19,996 nucleotides of DNA. Origin: DASZZZ01 sp036260375. GTDB taxonomy: Bacteria; Actinomycetota; CADDZG01; WHSQ01. The number at the start of each line of letters is the position of its first letter. Within the stretch, counting starts at the first letter, position 1. Of this stretch, positions 14,627 through 19,996 are shown piece by piece. A program made the position numbers and the translations under genes. The notes below the pieces were generated by a model that searched no databases, was not told where the DNA came from, and saw only the letters and a program-made list of their open reading frames with translations. The DNA is taken from the NCBI GenBank assembly GCA_036260375.1, contig DASZZZ010000005.1:1-19996 (forward strand), in the 5' to 3' direction.

Positions 14627-16096
14627 CTAGCGGTCGACCTCGCTCCACCCGCGCGCCGTGACGTCGAGCCACGGGCCGGGCATGTTGTCGAGCCAGCACG
14701 GGTCGAGGCTGAACGTCCCGTTGCCGAGGTTGTCGAAGCTGTCGGCGATGATCGTCCCGTTGATCGTGAAGCTGCCCTGGTCGCGCATGCCGCCCTCGGG
14801 CAGGATGATGGCGCCGTTCACGCGCGTGTTGGCCTGGATCTGGAAGCTGCCGCGCCGAACGATCAGCACCGCCGAGCGCTGCCCGCACGCCCACACGTTG
14901 CCGCCCCACTTGATCTCGTTCGTCGTGAGCGCCTTCGACGCGTCCTCGAACTCGAAGTACGCGACGAAGTTGGTCGGCAGGCCGGTGATGTCGCCGTCCT
15001 GGATCTTGGCGTTGACGTTGATCGGCCACGCCGCGCCCTTCTTCGTGCACGACGACGCGCCGCTCGTGGCGATGAAGCAGTAGACGCCCTCGTCCTTGGC
15101 GGCCTGACGGAGCATGAGGTAGTCCTGGTCGGTCAGCTCGGGACGAGGCGTCGTGCGCGCGAACACGTCGGCCGACATCTGCGACGTCGGCGGATACGTC
15201 CCCGCCGCGGGCCCGCCCTCCGACGCGGTGCCGGGCCACGTCGGGCACGTCTCGGTGATCGGCCCGCCGTTGCCGCTCTGGTCCCACAGCGACTGCCCCC
15301 GCGTCCCGCGCCGGTCGTTCGCCTCGCAGTTGAGGCTCGGCGGGTGCTCGATCGTCTGCTGCCCGTTCGCCTTGCCGTAGTTGATGACGCCGAGCGTGTG
15401 AACGCCGGCGGGGGCCTGGAGCGACGCGTTCGGCGCGCTCTCGCCCCAGAAGTCGGCGATCCTGAAGTACGGGTCCGTGCCGACGAAGCCCAGCTTCTCG
15501 CGTCCGTAGACGTCGCTCCTGGTGACGAGGCTGATGCCCCTCATGTTCGGCGTGCCGTTGAGCGTGACGTTGTCGGCGTAGACCCCGACGGGCAACCCGA
15601 CGCCGGCGATCGAGACGATCTGGCGCACGACGCGCTTGGCCGACGGGATGCGGCCGGTGGACTCGATCACGAAGTACTGCGGGTCGTCGGGGCGCGGGAT
15701 GCGCGGCACGCGCCCTGCGCACGCGCCCGGCGCGACGCGGTCGGCCGGGTTGGTGGCGGCCGGCTCGTACACCTCGAGCGTCGCCTCGAACGTGTCGCCC
15801 GCGCCCACGCTTCCCGTCACCGTCGGGAACTCCGGGTAGCCGGCACAGCCCGACATGCTGATGTCGCTCCAGTCGACGTCGCCGCGTCTGATCTCGACCA
15901 GCGTGCGGTCGACGCCCGCCTCCGCCACCGCGAGCGCGCCGGTCGCCCGGCGGTCGTCGTGGCCCGCCTGCAGCTCGCGGATCGACACGAACACCGCGGT
16001 CGACGACACCGCGGTCAGCACCGCGGCGACGAACATCACGGTCACCATCGCGATGCCGCGCTGGTCCGACAACAGCTTCGCCATCCGTTTTCTCAT
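14627..16096 (-). CDS. PilX/GspK-like pilus assembly protein with a large C-terminal domain
   Basis: A 489-aa protein starting MRKRMAKLLSDQRG, followed by a hydrophobic helix (about residues 15-38) with RELQAG and AVAEAGVDRT, as in PilX N-terminal domains. A prepilin-type cleavage after Gly14 is possible. Position +5 is Thr instead of Glu, as is usual for tip-forming GspK/PilX proteins. The long exported part has repeated short-strand segments, such as VYADNVTLNG and, near the end, RVNGAIILPEGG and FTINGTIIADS. These suggest a beta-solenoid (bactofilin-like or DUF7305-like) fold. ATG 16096 overlaps the pilW stop (ATGA) with GAGG upstream. It is last in the H-I-J-K order, so a tip/priming role is inferred. 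Confidence 0.8.
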   Translation of the reverse strand: MRKRMAKLLSDQRGIAMVTVMFVAAVLTAVSSTAVFVSIRELQAGHDDRRATGALAVAEAGVDRTLVEIRRGDVDWSDISMSGCAGYPEFPTVTGSVGAGDTFEATLEVYEPAATNPADRVAPGACAGRVPRIPRPDDPQYFVIESTGRIPSAKRVVRQIVSIAGVGLPVGVYADNVTLNGTPNMRGISLVTRSDVYGREKLGFVGTDPYFRIADFWGESAPNASLQAPAGVHTLGVINYGKANGQQTIEHPPSLNCEANDRRGTRGQSLWDQSGNGGPITETCPTWPGTASEGGPAAGTYPPTSQMSADVFARTTPRPELTDQDYLMLRQAAKDEGVYCFIATSGASSCTKKGAAWPINVNAKIQDGDITGLPTNFVAYFEFEDASKALTTNEIKWGGNVWACGQRSAVLIVRRGSFQIQANTRVNGAIILPEGGMRDQGSFTINGTIIADSFDNLGNGTFSLDPCWLDNMPGPWLDVTARGWSEVDR

Positions 16097-16680
16097 CGCT
16101 TGTTCCTCAGCTGGGCCTCGTGGAAGAAGGTCGTGGACTGGTCTCCGCTCGTCACCTGGAGCGCGTACGACACGCTGCTGAGGTACGACGTCGGGTCGCC
16201 GAGCGCGGTCACGCCGTGCGACGCCGCGGCGTCGAGCTCGGCGCGCGTCGTGACCCCGTTGCCGTCCCAGTCGTACTGCAGCAAGTTGCTCGAGTACGAG
16301 AACACGGGCTTTCCCGAGACGCGCTCGATGCCGTCCATCAACAGCACGTCGTTGAGGGTTATGCGACCGTCGTCGTACGCGAACGTCAGCGTCTCGTCGG
16401 AGCCGTCGTAGTCGCCGTCGTTGTCGAAGTCGACCTTGACCGTGTACGACGTATCCGACGCGCTCGCGAGGTAACCGCCCTGGCGCGTGTCGCGCACCAT
16501 CCGGTTGAAGCCGAGGCGCGCCTCCTCCGACACCCGCGTCACGGATTCGGCGACGTCGGAGCTGCGTACGCCGGAGAGCATCACGGAATAGAAGCCCGTC
16601 GCCACGAGCGAGAACACGAGCATCGCGGTGAGCGTCTCGACGAGCGTGAAGCCGCGCTCGTCGCGCGCGACGTCCTTCAT
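16093..16680 (-). CDS. PilW/GspJ-like minor pilin with two calcium-loop-like motifs
   Basis: A 195-aa type IV prepilin. Leader MKDVARDERG is cut after Gly10, then FTLVETLTAM begins the transmembrane/assembly helix with Glu at +5. LGFNRMVRDTRQGGYL (57-71) is typical of PilW/GspJ. Two acidic loops resemble EF-hands: residues 84-95 (DFDNDGDYDGSD) and 137-148 (DWDGNGVTTRAE). The ATG at 16680 overlaps the PilV-like stop. Reading further upstream in the same frame gives only a shadow of the neighbour. Calcium binding is inferred from the motif; GspK and PulG family members are known to bind calcium. Confidence 0.85.
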   Translation of the reverse strand: MKDVARDERGFTLVETLTAMLVFSLVATGFYSVMLSGVRSSDVAESVTRVSEEARLGFNRMVRDTRQGGYLASASDTSYTVKVDFDNDGDYDGSDETLTFAYDDGRITLNDVLLMDGIERVSGKPVFSYSSNLLQYDWDGNGVTTRAELDAAASHGVTALGDPTSYLSSVSYALQVTSGDQSTTFFHEAQLRNKR

Positions 16681-18425
16681 CGCCGGTCCACCGCCTCGCA
16701 CGCGAGCTTGCCGAGCGAGATGCTGACGCTCGACTCGGGCACGGACGGGTCGAGCGCCACCGTGTTGATGCGGAGCGCGCCGCCGACCACCGCAGAGGTC
16801 TCGGTGCCCGACGCCGACGCCGTGCCCGTGACGCCGGCGAGCGACGACCAGCCGTCGAGGTATCCGTTTCGATCGCCGATGTCGAACAGGTACACGTCCT
16901 CGGCCGCCGTGGCGCCGTCGTAGACGAGCGGGTTCGACGCCGGATCGGCGGCGGCGGCGTCGTACATGGCGTCGAGCTGGTCCGTCGCGCTGGCGCCGGA
17001 GAGCGACAGCAGGGGAGAGTAGCCCCCGTCGAGGATTCCGTTGTCCGTCGTGTCCCTCCAGTAGCGAAGCGTCGCCGTCCACGTCGCGGACGCCGTCGGC
17101 GTCGTGACGTTCGCGGTCGACTTGCACGACGCCGTCGCGGCGAAGTCCTCGATCACGACGACCGACCGCTCCCCCGACGAGCCGGTGATGAACGTCGTCG
17201 GAAGGACGCGCACGTCGTGCACGTCGACCGTCGCCGACGACGCGACGCCGCGGGCGCCGCTCGAGAGCGCGAACGTCTCGACGCTGGTGGTGCCGCTCGT
17301 GGCGTCGCCGCCGCGCGGGCGCGCGGACACGATCCTGCGCGTGGCGCCGTCGTCGAACAGGTGCAGAGGCGTCGCGTCGCCGAAAACCGCCTGCGCGCCC
17401 ATCCACACGTCGAGCGGTCCGCTCCCCGACTCGAACAGGAACGACCCGCGCGCCGCGGGCAGCTCGCCGGCGACCGCGGCTCGCAGGCTCGACGTCTGCG
17501 TGTTGTTGATCCCCGCGACGGGCTGCGGGGTCGAGAGGCCCGTGTGGGTGAGCGTCGCGCCGGTGGCCGTCGCGCCCAGCGGCGTCGCGTCGGGCGGCGC
17601 GTCGACGACCGACGTCGCGCCGCGGAGGCTGCCGATCTCCTGTGCCTCGGTCTCGGTGCCGGTCGGGGCGCGCACGAGGCGGACGTCGGCCGCCTCGACA
17701 CGCTGGTGCGCGGTCGCGAGCACGCGCGACCCGACGCGGCTCTCGCCGCGTCCGGCGACGACGAGCAGCTCGCTCGGCACCGCCGTGACGGGGTCGACGA
17801 AGCTGGTCTCGAGCTGGATGCCGTAGTCGATCGAGGCGCGCGCGGACACGTTGACGCCGGCGAACTTGCGGTCGCCCAGCAGCGTCTTGAGCTGATACGA
17901 GCGCGCGACGCCGTTCGTCGTCCACCGGCTCGTGATCGCCATCTCGACGAGGTCGGAGGGAGGGACGTCGTTGCCGCTCGTGGAGTTCCACACGTACGTC
18001 GTCGGCACCGTGGCCGGCGTGTACGAGCCGCCGTCGTCCGGCGACACGAAGCGCGCATCGAACGTCACCGAGTAGCCCTGCGGCAGGTCCTTCGGGCACC
18101 ACGGCTGCGCCGTCGTCGCGGTCGTGCACGTGGTCGTGTAGACGCCCGCCGCGACGTACTGCGGGTAGTAGAGGTCGAGGACGTCGACGCGCCGGTTCTG
18201 CGACGCGTACGAGATGAAGTACGGCAGGCCGCGCATTCGCTCCATCGACTGCGACGCGACGTCCTTGCCGACCGTGCGCGACCGTCCGAGCGTCGACGCG
18301 CGCATGGAGCTCATCACGAGCGGGATGATGCCGATCGTGACGATCGAGAACACGAGCATCGAGGCGAGCGTCTCGACGAGGGTGAAGCCGCGCTCGTCGC
18401 GCGCCCGCCGGCTGAAGGCCGTCAC
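16677..18425 (-). CDS. Large PilV/GspI-like minor pilin (582 aa)
   Basis: A prepilin with leader MTAFSRRARDERG, cleaved after Gly13, then FTLVETLASMLVFSIVTIG with Glu at +5. PilV and GspI proteins are usually about 120-200 aa. Here the N-terminal pilin part (about residues 1-210, including PQGYSVTF) is followed by about 370 further residues rich in Ser, Thr, Ala and Gly. That extension has predicted beta-structure and acidic loops such as DTTDNGILD (458-466) and FDIGDRNGYLDGW (514-526). The GTG start at 18425 has GAGGAG at 5-nt spacing and overlaps the previous stop (GTGA). The extension may be an adhesin or tip domain; I cannot name its fold. Confidence 0.8.
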   Translation of the reverse strand: MTAFSRRARDERGFTLVETLASMLVFSIVTIGIIPLVMSSMRASTLGRSRTVGKDVASQSMERMRGLPYFISYASQNRRVDVLDLYYPQYVAAGVYTTTCTTATTAQPWCPKDLPQGYSVTFDARFVSPDDGGSYTPATVPTTYVWNSTSGNDVPPSDLVEMAITSRWTTNGVARSYQLKTLLGDRKFAGVNVSARASIDYGIQLETSFVDPVTAVPSELLVVAGRGESRVGSRVLATAHQRVEAADVRLVRAPTGTETEAQEIGSLRGATSVVDAPPDATPLGATATGATLTHTGLSTPQPVAGINNTQTSSLRAAVAGELPAARGSFLFESGSGPLDVWMGAQAVFGDATPLHLFDDGATRRIVSARPRGGDATSGTTSVETFALSSGARGVASSATVDVHDVRVLPTTFITGSSGERSVVVIEDFAATASCKSTANVTTPTASATWTATLRYWRDTTDNGILDGGYSPLLSLSGASATDQLDAMYDAAAADPASNPLVYDGATAAEDVYLFDIGDRNGYLDGWSSLAGVTGTASASGTETSAVVGGALRINTVALDPSVPESSVSISLGKLACEAVDRR

Positions 18426-19015
18426 GTGCGCTCCTCGACGCGGCCCGTGAGGCCGAGCACCTCGACGGTGCGCGTGCGGCCGGCGAGCGCCGGCTGCGTC
18501 ACGGTGACCGATCCGGGGGTCGCGTCGCCGCGGGCGTAGAAGAGCGCGTAGTGGTCGCTCGCGGCGGCGCCCGGAAGCGCCGACGCGCAACGCGTCCTGA
18601 TCGTCGCGCCGGCGGCGTCGAGCGTGAACGACGCCGCGGTCAGCCTGACGCCGCCGTCGAACTGGAACGTCCCCTCGCGCGGCGTGCGGTCGGTGCACGA
18701 CCAGCCCGAGGCGGTGGCCGCGTTCGGGTTGTACTGGAACAGGTACCACTCGTTCGACCCGACGCGGAAGCGCGCGCCGTAGACCAGCGGGTGGCTCTCG
18801 GACGTCGCCTGCTCGTGCAGCGCGCGCATGCCGGAGCGGACGTCGTCGGCGGCTCCCTCGAGCGTGCGCACGAGCCAGAAGTGGCGCACGGCCGACGCGC
18901 CGAGGCTCAGCAGCGCGGCGGTGATCGCCATCGTCACGAGCAGGTCGACGAGCGTGAAGCCGCGTTCGTCACCGCACCGCGCGCGCCGATCGGCGAGGCG
19001 GGTAATCGGGCTCAC
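18422..19015 (-). CDS. FimT/GspH-like minor pilin
   Basis: A 197-aa prepilin starting at GTG 19015 (MSPITRLADRR). The leader is cut after Gly19, then FTLVDLLVTMAITAALLSLG begins. Position +5 is Asp instead of the usual Glu, which is uncommon. VRSGMRALHEQATSESHPLVYG matches FimT/GspH proteins, and the C-terminal globular domain contains two Cys-bearing strands. AGGAGG lies 11 nt before the GTG, a long but workable spacing. Upstream in-frame codons (from 19138) give non-pilin sequence and are rejected. First of four overlapping minor-pilin genes, after a weak WhiG-like promoter. Confidence 0.82.
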   Translation of the reverse strand: MSPITRLADRRARCGDERGFTLVDLLVTMAITAALLSLGASAVRHFWLVRTLEGAADDVRSGMRALHEQATSESHPLVYGARFRVGSNEWYLFQYNPNAATASGWSCTDRTPREGTFQFDGGVRLTAASFTLDAAGATIRTRCASALPGAAASDHYALFYARGDATPGSVTVTQPALAGRTRTVEVLGLTGRVEERT

Positions 19016-19053
19016 GACGGCCGGTTCCTCCTGGGGCTCGGTTGCGGTCGCAT

Positions 19054-19069
19054 CCGCCGAGAACGGCGG
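19054..19069 (-). promoter_or_regulatory. Small hairpin in the minor-pilin leader
   Basis: A 6-bp stem (19054-19059 with 19064-19069) with a 4-nt loop lies in the leader upstream of the FimT-like gene's ribosome-binding site. Its role is unknown. Confidence 0.35.
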
Positions 19070-19081
19070 GCTCAGTCGCGT

Positions 19082-19109
19082 GTATCGGCACGCGCAGGGG
19101 GCGACTTCA
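19082..19109 (-). promoter_or_regulatory. Weak WhiG/sigma-28-like promoter before the minor pilins
   Basis: GCCGATAC (19089-19082) matches seven of eight bases of the WhiG -10 GCCGATAA. TGAA (19109-19106) lies 16 bp upstream, one base longer than the consensus 15. The -10 overlaps a 6-bp inverted repeat (19077-19082 with 19089-19094). The predicted start would leave a leader of about 60 nt before GTG 19015. The pilin promoter has the same layout in stronger form. Confidence 0.45.
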
Positions 19110-19153
19110 CCGCGACGCGCACCGGTGGCGCTACGCACTTCTCCGGACGCGAG

Positions 19154-19181
19154 AGAGGGGCGGAGTCTCCTCCGCCCCTCT
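19154..19181 (-). terminator. Strong hairpin after the pilin gene (attenuator/terminator or 3' stabiliser)
   Basis: A perfect 12-bp stem (19154-19165 with 19170-19181) capped on the minus strand by GAGA, a GNRA-type tetraloop, lies 17 nt after the pilin stop. No U-tract follows. It probably ends most pilin transcripts or protects their 3' end while allowing some read-through into the minor pilins. Confidence 0.65.
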
Positions 19182-19198
19182 TCGCCGGCTTGCTGGTG

Positions 19199-19615
19199 TT
19201 ACGGGGTGAGCGCCGGGCAGTCGCCGGACGCCGGGCGACCGACGTTGCTGTCGTAGCGCCAGTTCGGCGTCAGCAGCGCGTGGTTCGCCTGGATGCAGTA
19301 GCGGGTGCCGGAGGCCTCGACCGAGACGGTCACGTCGGCCGTCGGGCTGAAGCCGTTGGCACGGAGGATCGTGCCGTCGTCCCCGTCGAGACCGCCGTAG
19401 TTGCCGTTCTGCTCGGTGCCGAAGGACTCGGCCGCGGTCGCGCCGTTCTTGACCGCCGACTGAGCCTGCGCTTCCCAACCCCGCTCCCGCTGACGCAGGA
19501 AGACCGGGACGGCGATCGCCGCCAGGATGGCGATGATCAGGACGACCACCAGGAGCTCGATGAGCGTGAAGCCGCTCTCGCTCTCCTCGCGAAGCTTGCG
19601 AAGACGCTGGAGCAT
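19199..19615 (-). CDS. Major type IVa pilin
   Basis: A 138-aa prepilin. The leader MLQRLRKLREESESG (15 aa) is cut before Phe16; FTLIELLVVVLIIAILAAIAVP follows with Glu at +5. A globular head with Cys107 and Cys133 can close a C-terminal D-loop by a disulfide. The start is ATG 19615, with AAAGGAG upstream (19629-19623). An in-frame ATG at 19699 would extend the protein into the structured leader and is rejected. It is the first gene after the WhiG-type promoter and the c-di-GMP riboswitch, and is separated from the minor pilins by a strong hairpin, as expected for the most abundant subunit. Confidence 0.93.
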   Translation of the reverse strand: MLQRLRKLREESESGFTLIELLVVVLIIAILAAIAVPVFLRQRERGWEAQAQSAVKNGATAAESFGTEQNGNYGGLDGDDGTILRANGFSPTADVTVSVEASGTRYCIQANHALLTPNWRYDSNVGRPASGDCPALTP

Positions 19616-19637
19616 TTCCAGCTCTCCTTTCCTCTCG

Positions 19638-19660
19638 GTCCCCCCAAGCCGGTGGGGGAC
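19638..19660 (-). promoter_or_regulatory. Leader hairpin just upstream of the pilin ribosome-binding site
   Basis: A 7-bp perfect stem (19638-19644 with 19654-19660) with a 9-nt loop lies 8 nt upstream of AAAGGAG. It belongs to the region between aptamer and start codon and may be part of the expression platform or keep the ribosome site open. Confidence 0.5.
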
Positions 19661-19679
19661 GCTCGACAACGAGTTGGAA

Positions 19680-19702
19680 CCGATGCGATCTGCCTGCATC
19701 GG
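19680..19702 (-). promoter_or_regulatory. Candidate switching hairpin of the riboswitch expression platform
   Basis: A 7-bp perfect stem (CCGATGC 19702-19696 with GCATCGG 19686-19680). Its loop side includes TGCAGG (19698-19693), which is complementary to CCTGCA (19734-19729) at the 3' edge of the aptamer. The two pairings exclude each other, as expected of a switch. No U-tract follows. Confidence 0.45.
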
Positions 19703-19727
19703 GCGGCCCGTCTGCGACCGTCCCTTC

Positions 19728-19802
19728 TTGCAGGTAGCCCGGCTGACCTCGTGGGCCCCGTGGCTTTGCGTCCCCGTCTTGCGGCGGGTTTGCCTTTTCT
19801 GC
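19728..19802 (-). ncRNA. Cyclic-di-GMP-I (GEMM-I) riboswitch aptamer
   Basis: On the minus strand the conserved core reads GGCAAACC (19794-19787). It is followed by a P2 stem (CCCG with CGGG) capped by a GCAA GNRA loop, GGGACGCAAAGCC (19774-19762), a P3 arm, and AGCCGGGCTACC (19744-19733). These are the class I c-di-GMP aptamer elements in the correct order and spacing. The P1 3' strand reads CTACC where TTACC or TTGCC is usual, giving a slightly weaker P1. The G before CAAACC is kept; by my reading of Vc2 numbering this is G20, favouring c-di-GMP over cGAMP. It lies about 110 nt upstream of the pilin start. Confidence 0.9.
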
Positions 19803-19830
19803 GCTGCTCACGTTCCGGCTTGCAGGTTGG

Positions 19831-19857
19831 TTATCGGCGCGCGGGGAGAGTGCTTTA
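19831..19857 (-). promoter_or_regulatory. WhiG/FliA (sigma-28)-class promoter of the riboswitch-pilin transcript
   Basis: On the minus strand TAAA (19857-19854) and GCCGATAA (19838-19831) are separated by exactly 15 bp, an exact match to the sigma-28/WhiG consensus TAAA-N15-GCCGATAA. Transcription would begin near 19824, about 22 nt before the aptamer and about 210 nt before the pilin ATG. No convincing sigma-A promoter lies in the same stretch. Confidence 0.85.
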
Positions 19858-19868
19858 GGGCGTCGCGG

Positions 19869-19876
19869 ATACGTAT
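19869..19876. promoter_or_regulatory. Possible operator palindrome ATACGTAT upstream of the pilin promoter
   Basis: An 8-bp perfect palindrome, AT-rich against a GC-rich background, is centred about 48 bp upstream of the predicted pilin transcription start. It could bind an activator or repressor, but could also be chance. Confidence 0.25.
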
Positions 19877-19940
19877 TCCTCGCAACGTCCCCGCGCCGCG
19901 CGGCTACCGTTTTCCGCGCTGCGGGGCGGCCCCCGGGTCC

Positions 19941-19996
19941 GCGCGCGGCCGGCGCTCGCGCGCGGCCGGCGCTCGCGCGCGGCCCCCGGCTCCGCG
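19941..19996. repeat. 17-bp GC-rich tandem repeat running to the window edge
   Basis: Two exact copies of a 17-bp unit (19941-19957 and 19958-19974; unit GCGCGCGGCCGGCGCTC) are followed by a third, diverged copy. The array is cut by the end of the window. I see no gene in 19861-19996. Confidence 0.8.

Noticed and set aside
19616..19699. An N-terminal extension of the pilin from ATG 19699
   Set aside because: It would read through the leader hairpins and place 28 extra residues before a standard prepilin leader. ATG 19615 has a good ribosome-binding site.

Overview
The window is very GC-rich DNA with short intergenic gaps and many ATGA/GTGA start-stop overlaps. Protein content and gene order (pilMNO-like genes running into aroC-aroKB-aroQ-peptidase-efp-nusB, plus an Rv0500A-like small HTH protein) suggest a deep-branching Actinomycetota of the Thermoleophilia/Rubrobacteria/Gaiellales kind. 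This placement rests on gene content and recalled synteny; no phylogeny was run. All genes except the first are on the minus strand, so the biological order runs from high to low coordinates.

Region 1 (about 14.6-20.0 kb) is a type IV pilus structural locus. A sigma-28/WhiG-class promoter (TAAA-N15-GCCGATAA) at 19831-19857 leads into a cyclic-di-GMP-I (GEMM-I) riboswitch at about 19728-19802, followed by the major type IVa pilin (19199-19615). After a strong 12-bp hairpin comes a second, weaker WhiG-like promoter. It precedes four overlapping prepilin-like genes in the canonical GspH-I-J-K / FimT-PilV-PilW-PilX order: a FimT/GspH-like protein, a large 582-aa PilV/GspI-like protein, a PilW/GspJ-like protein with two EF-hand-like loops, and a 489-aa PilX/GspK-like protein. 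These probably form the pilus tip or priming complex. The pilus ATPases, PilC and the prepilin peptidase are not in the window.

Region 2 (about 5.8-14.5 kb) looks like one long, translationally coupled operon. It starts with an excisionase/Rv0500A-type HTH protein, then pilM, pilN, pilO and a PilP-like lipid-free membrane protein with a (Gly-Asp)n linker. The shikimate genes aroC, the aroK-aroB fusion and aroQ follow, then an M24 aminopeptidase, efp and nusB. An AT-richer 226-bp intergenic region with a plausible sigma-A promoter and several symmetric elements sits ahead of it.

Region 3 (about 1-5.8 kb) carries an NfeD-like/flotillin pair, an unrecognised RHH-like protein coupled to a soluble HtrA-type protease, an XRE-HTH/nucleotidyltransferase pair resembling a toxin-antitoxin module, and the 3' part of a plus-strand alkaline-phosphatase-superfamily gene. 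The last two genes are convergent and share a CTAG stop palindrome.

The most striking feature is the pilin leader. The promoter class is one whose sigma factor is held by a c-di-GMP-loaded anti-sigma (RsiG) in other Actinobacteria, and it lies directly upstream of a c-di-GMP riboswitch. The same second messenger could therefore act on pilin expression twice, at initiation and in the transcript.
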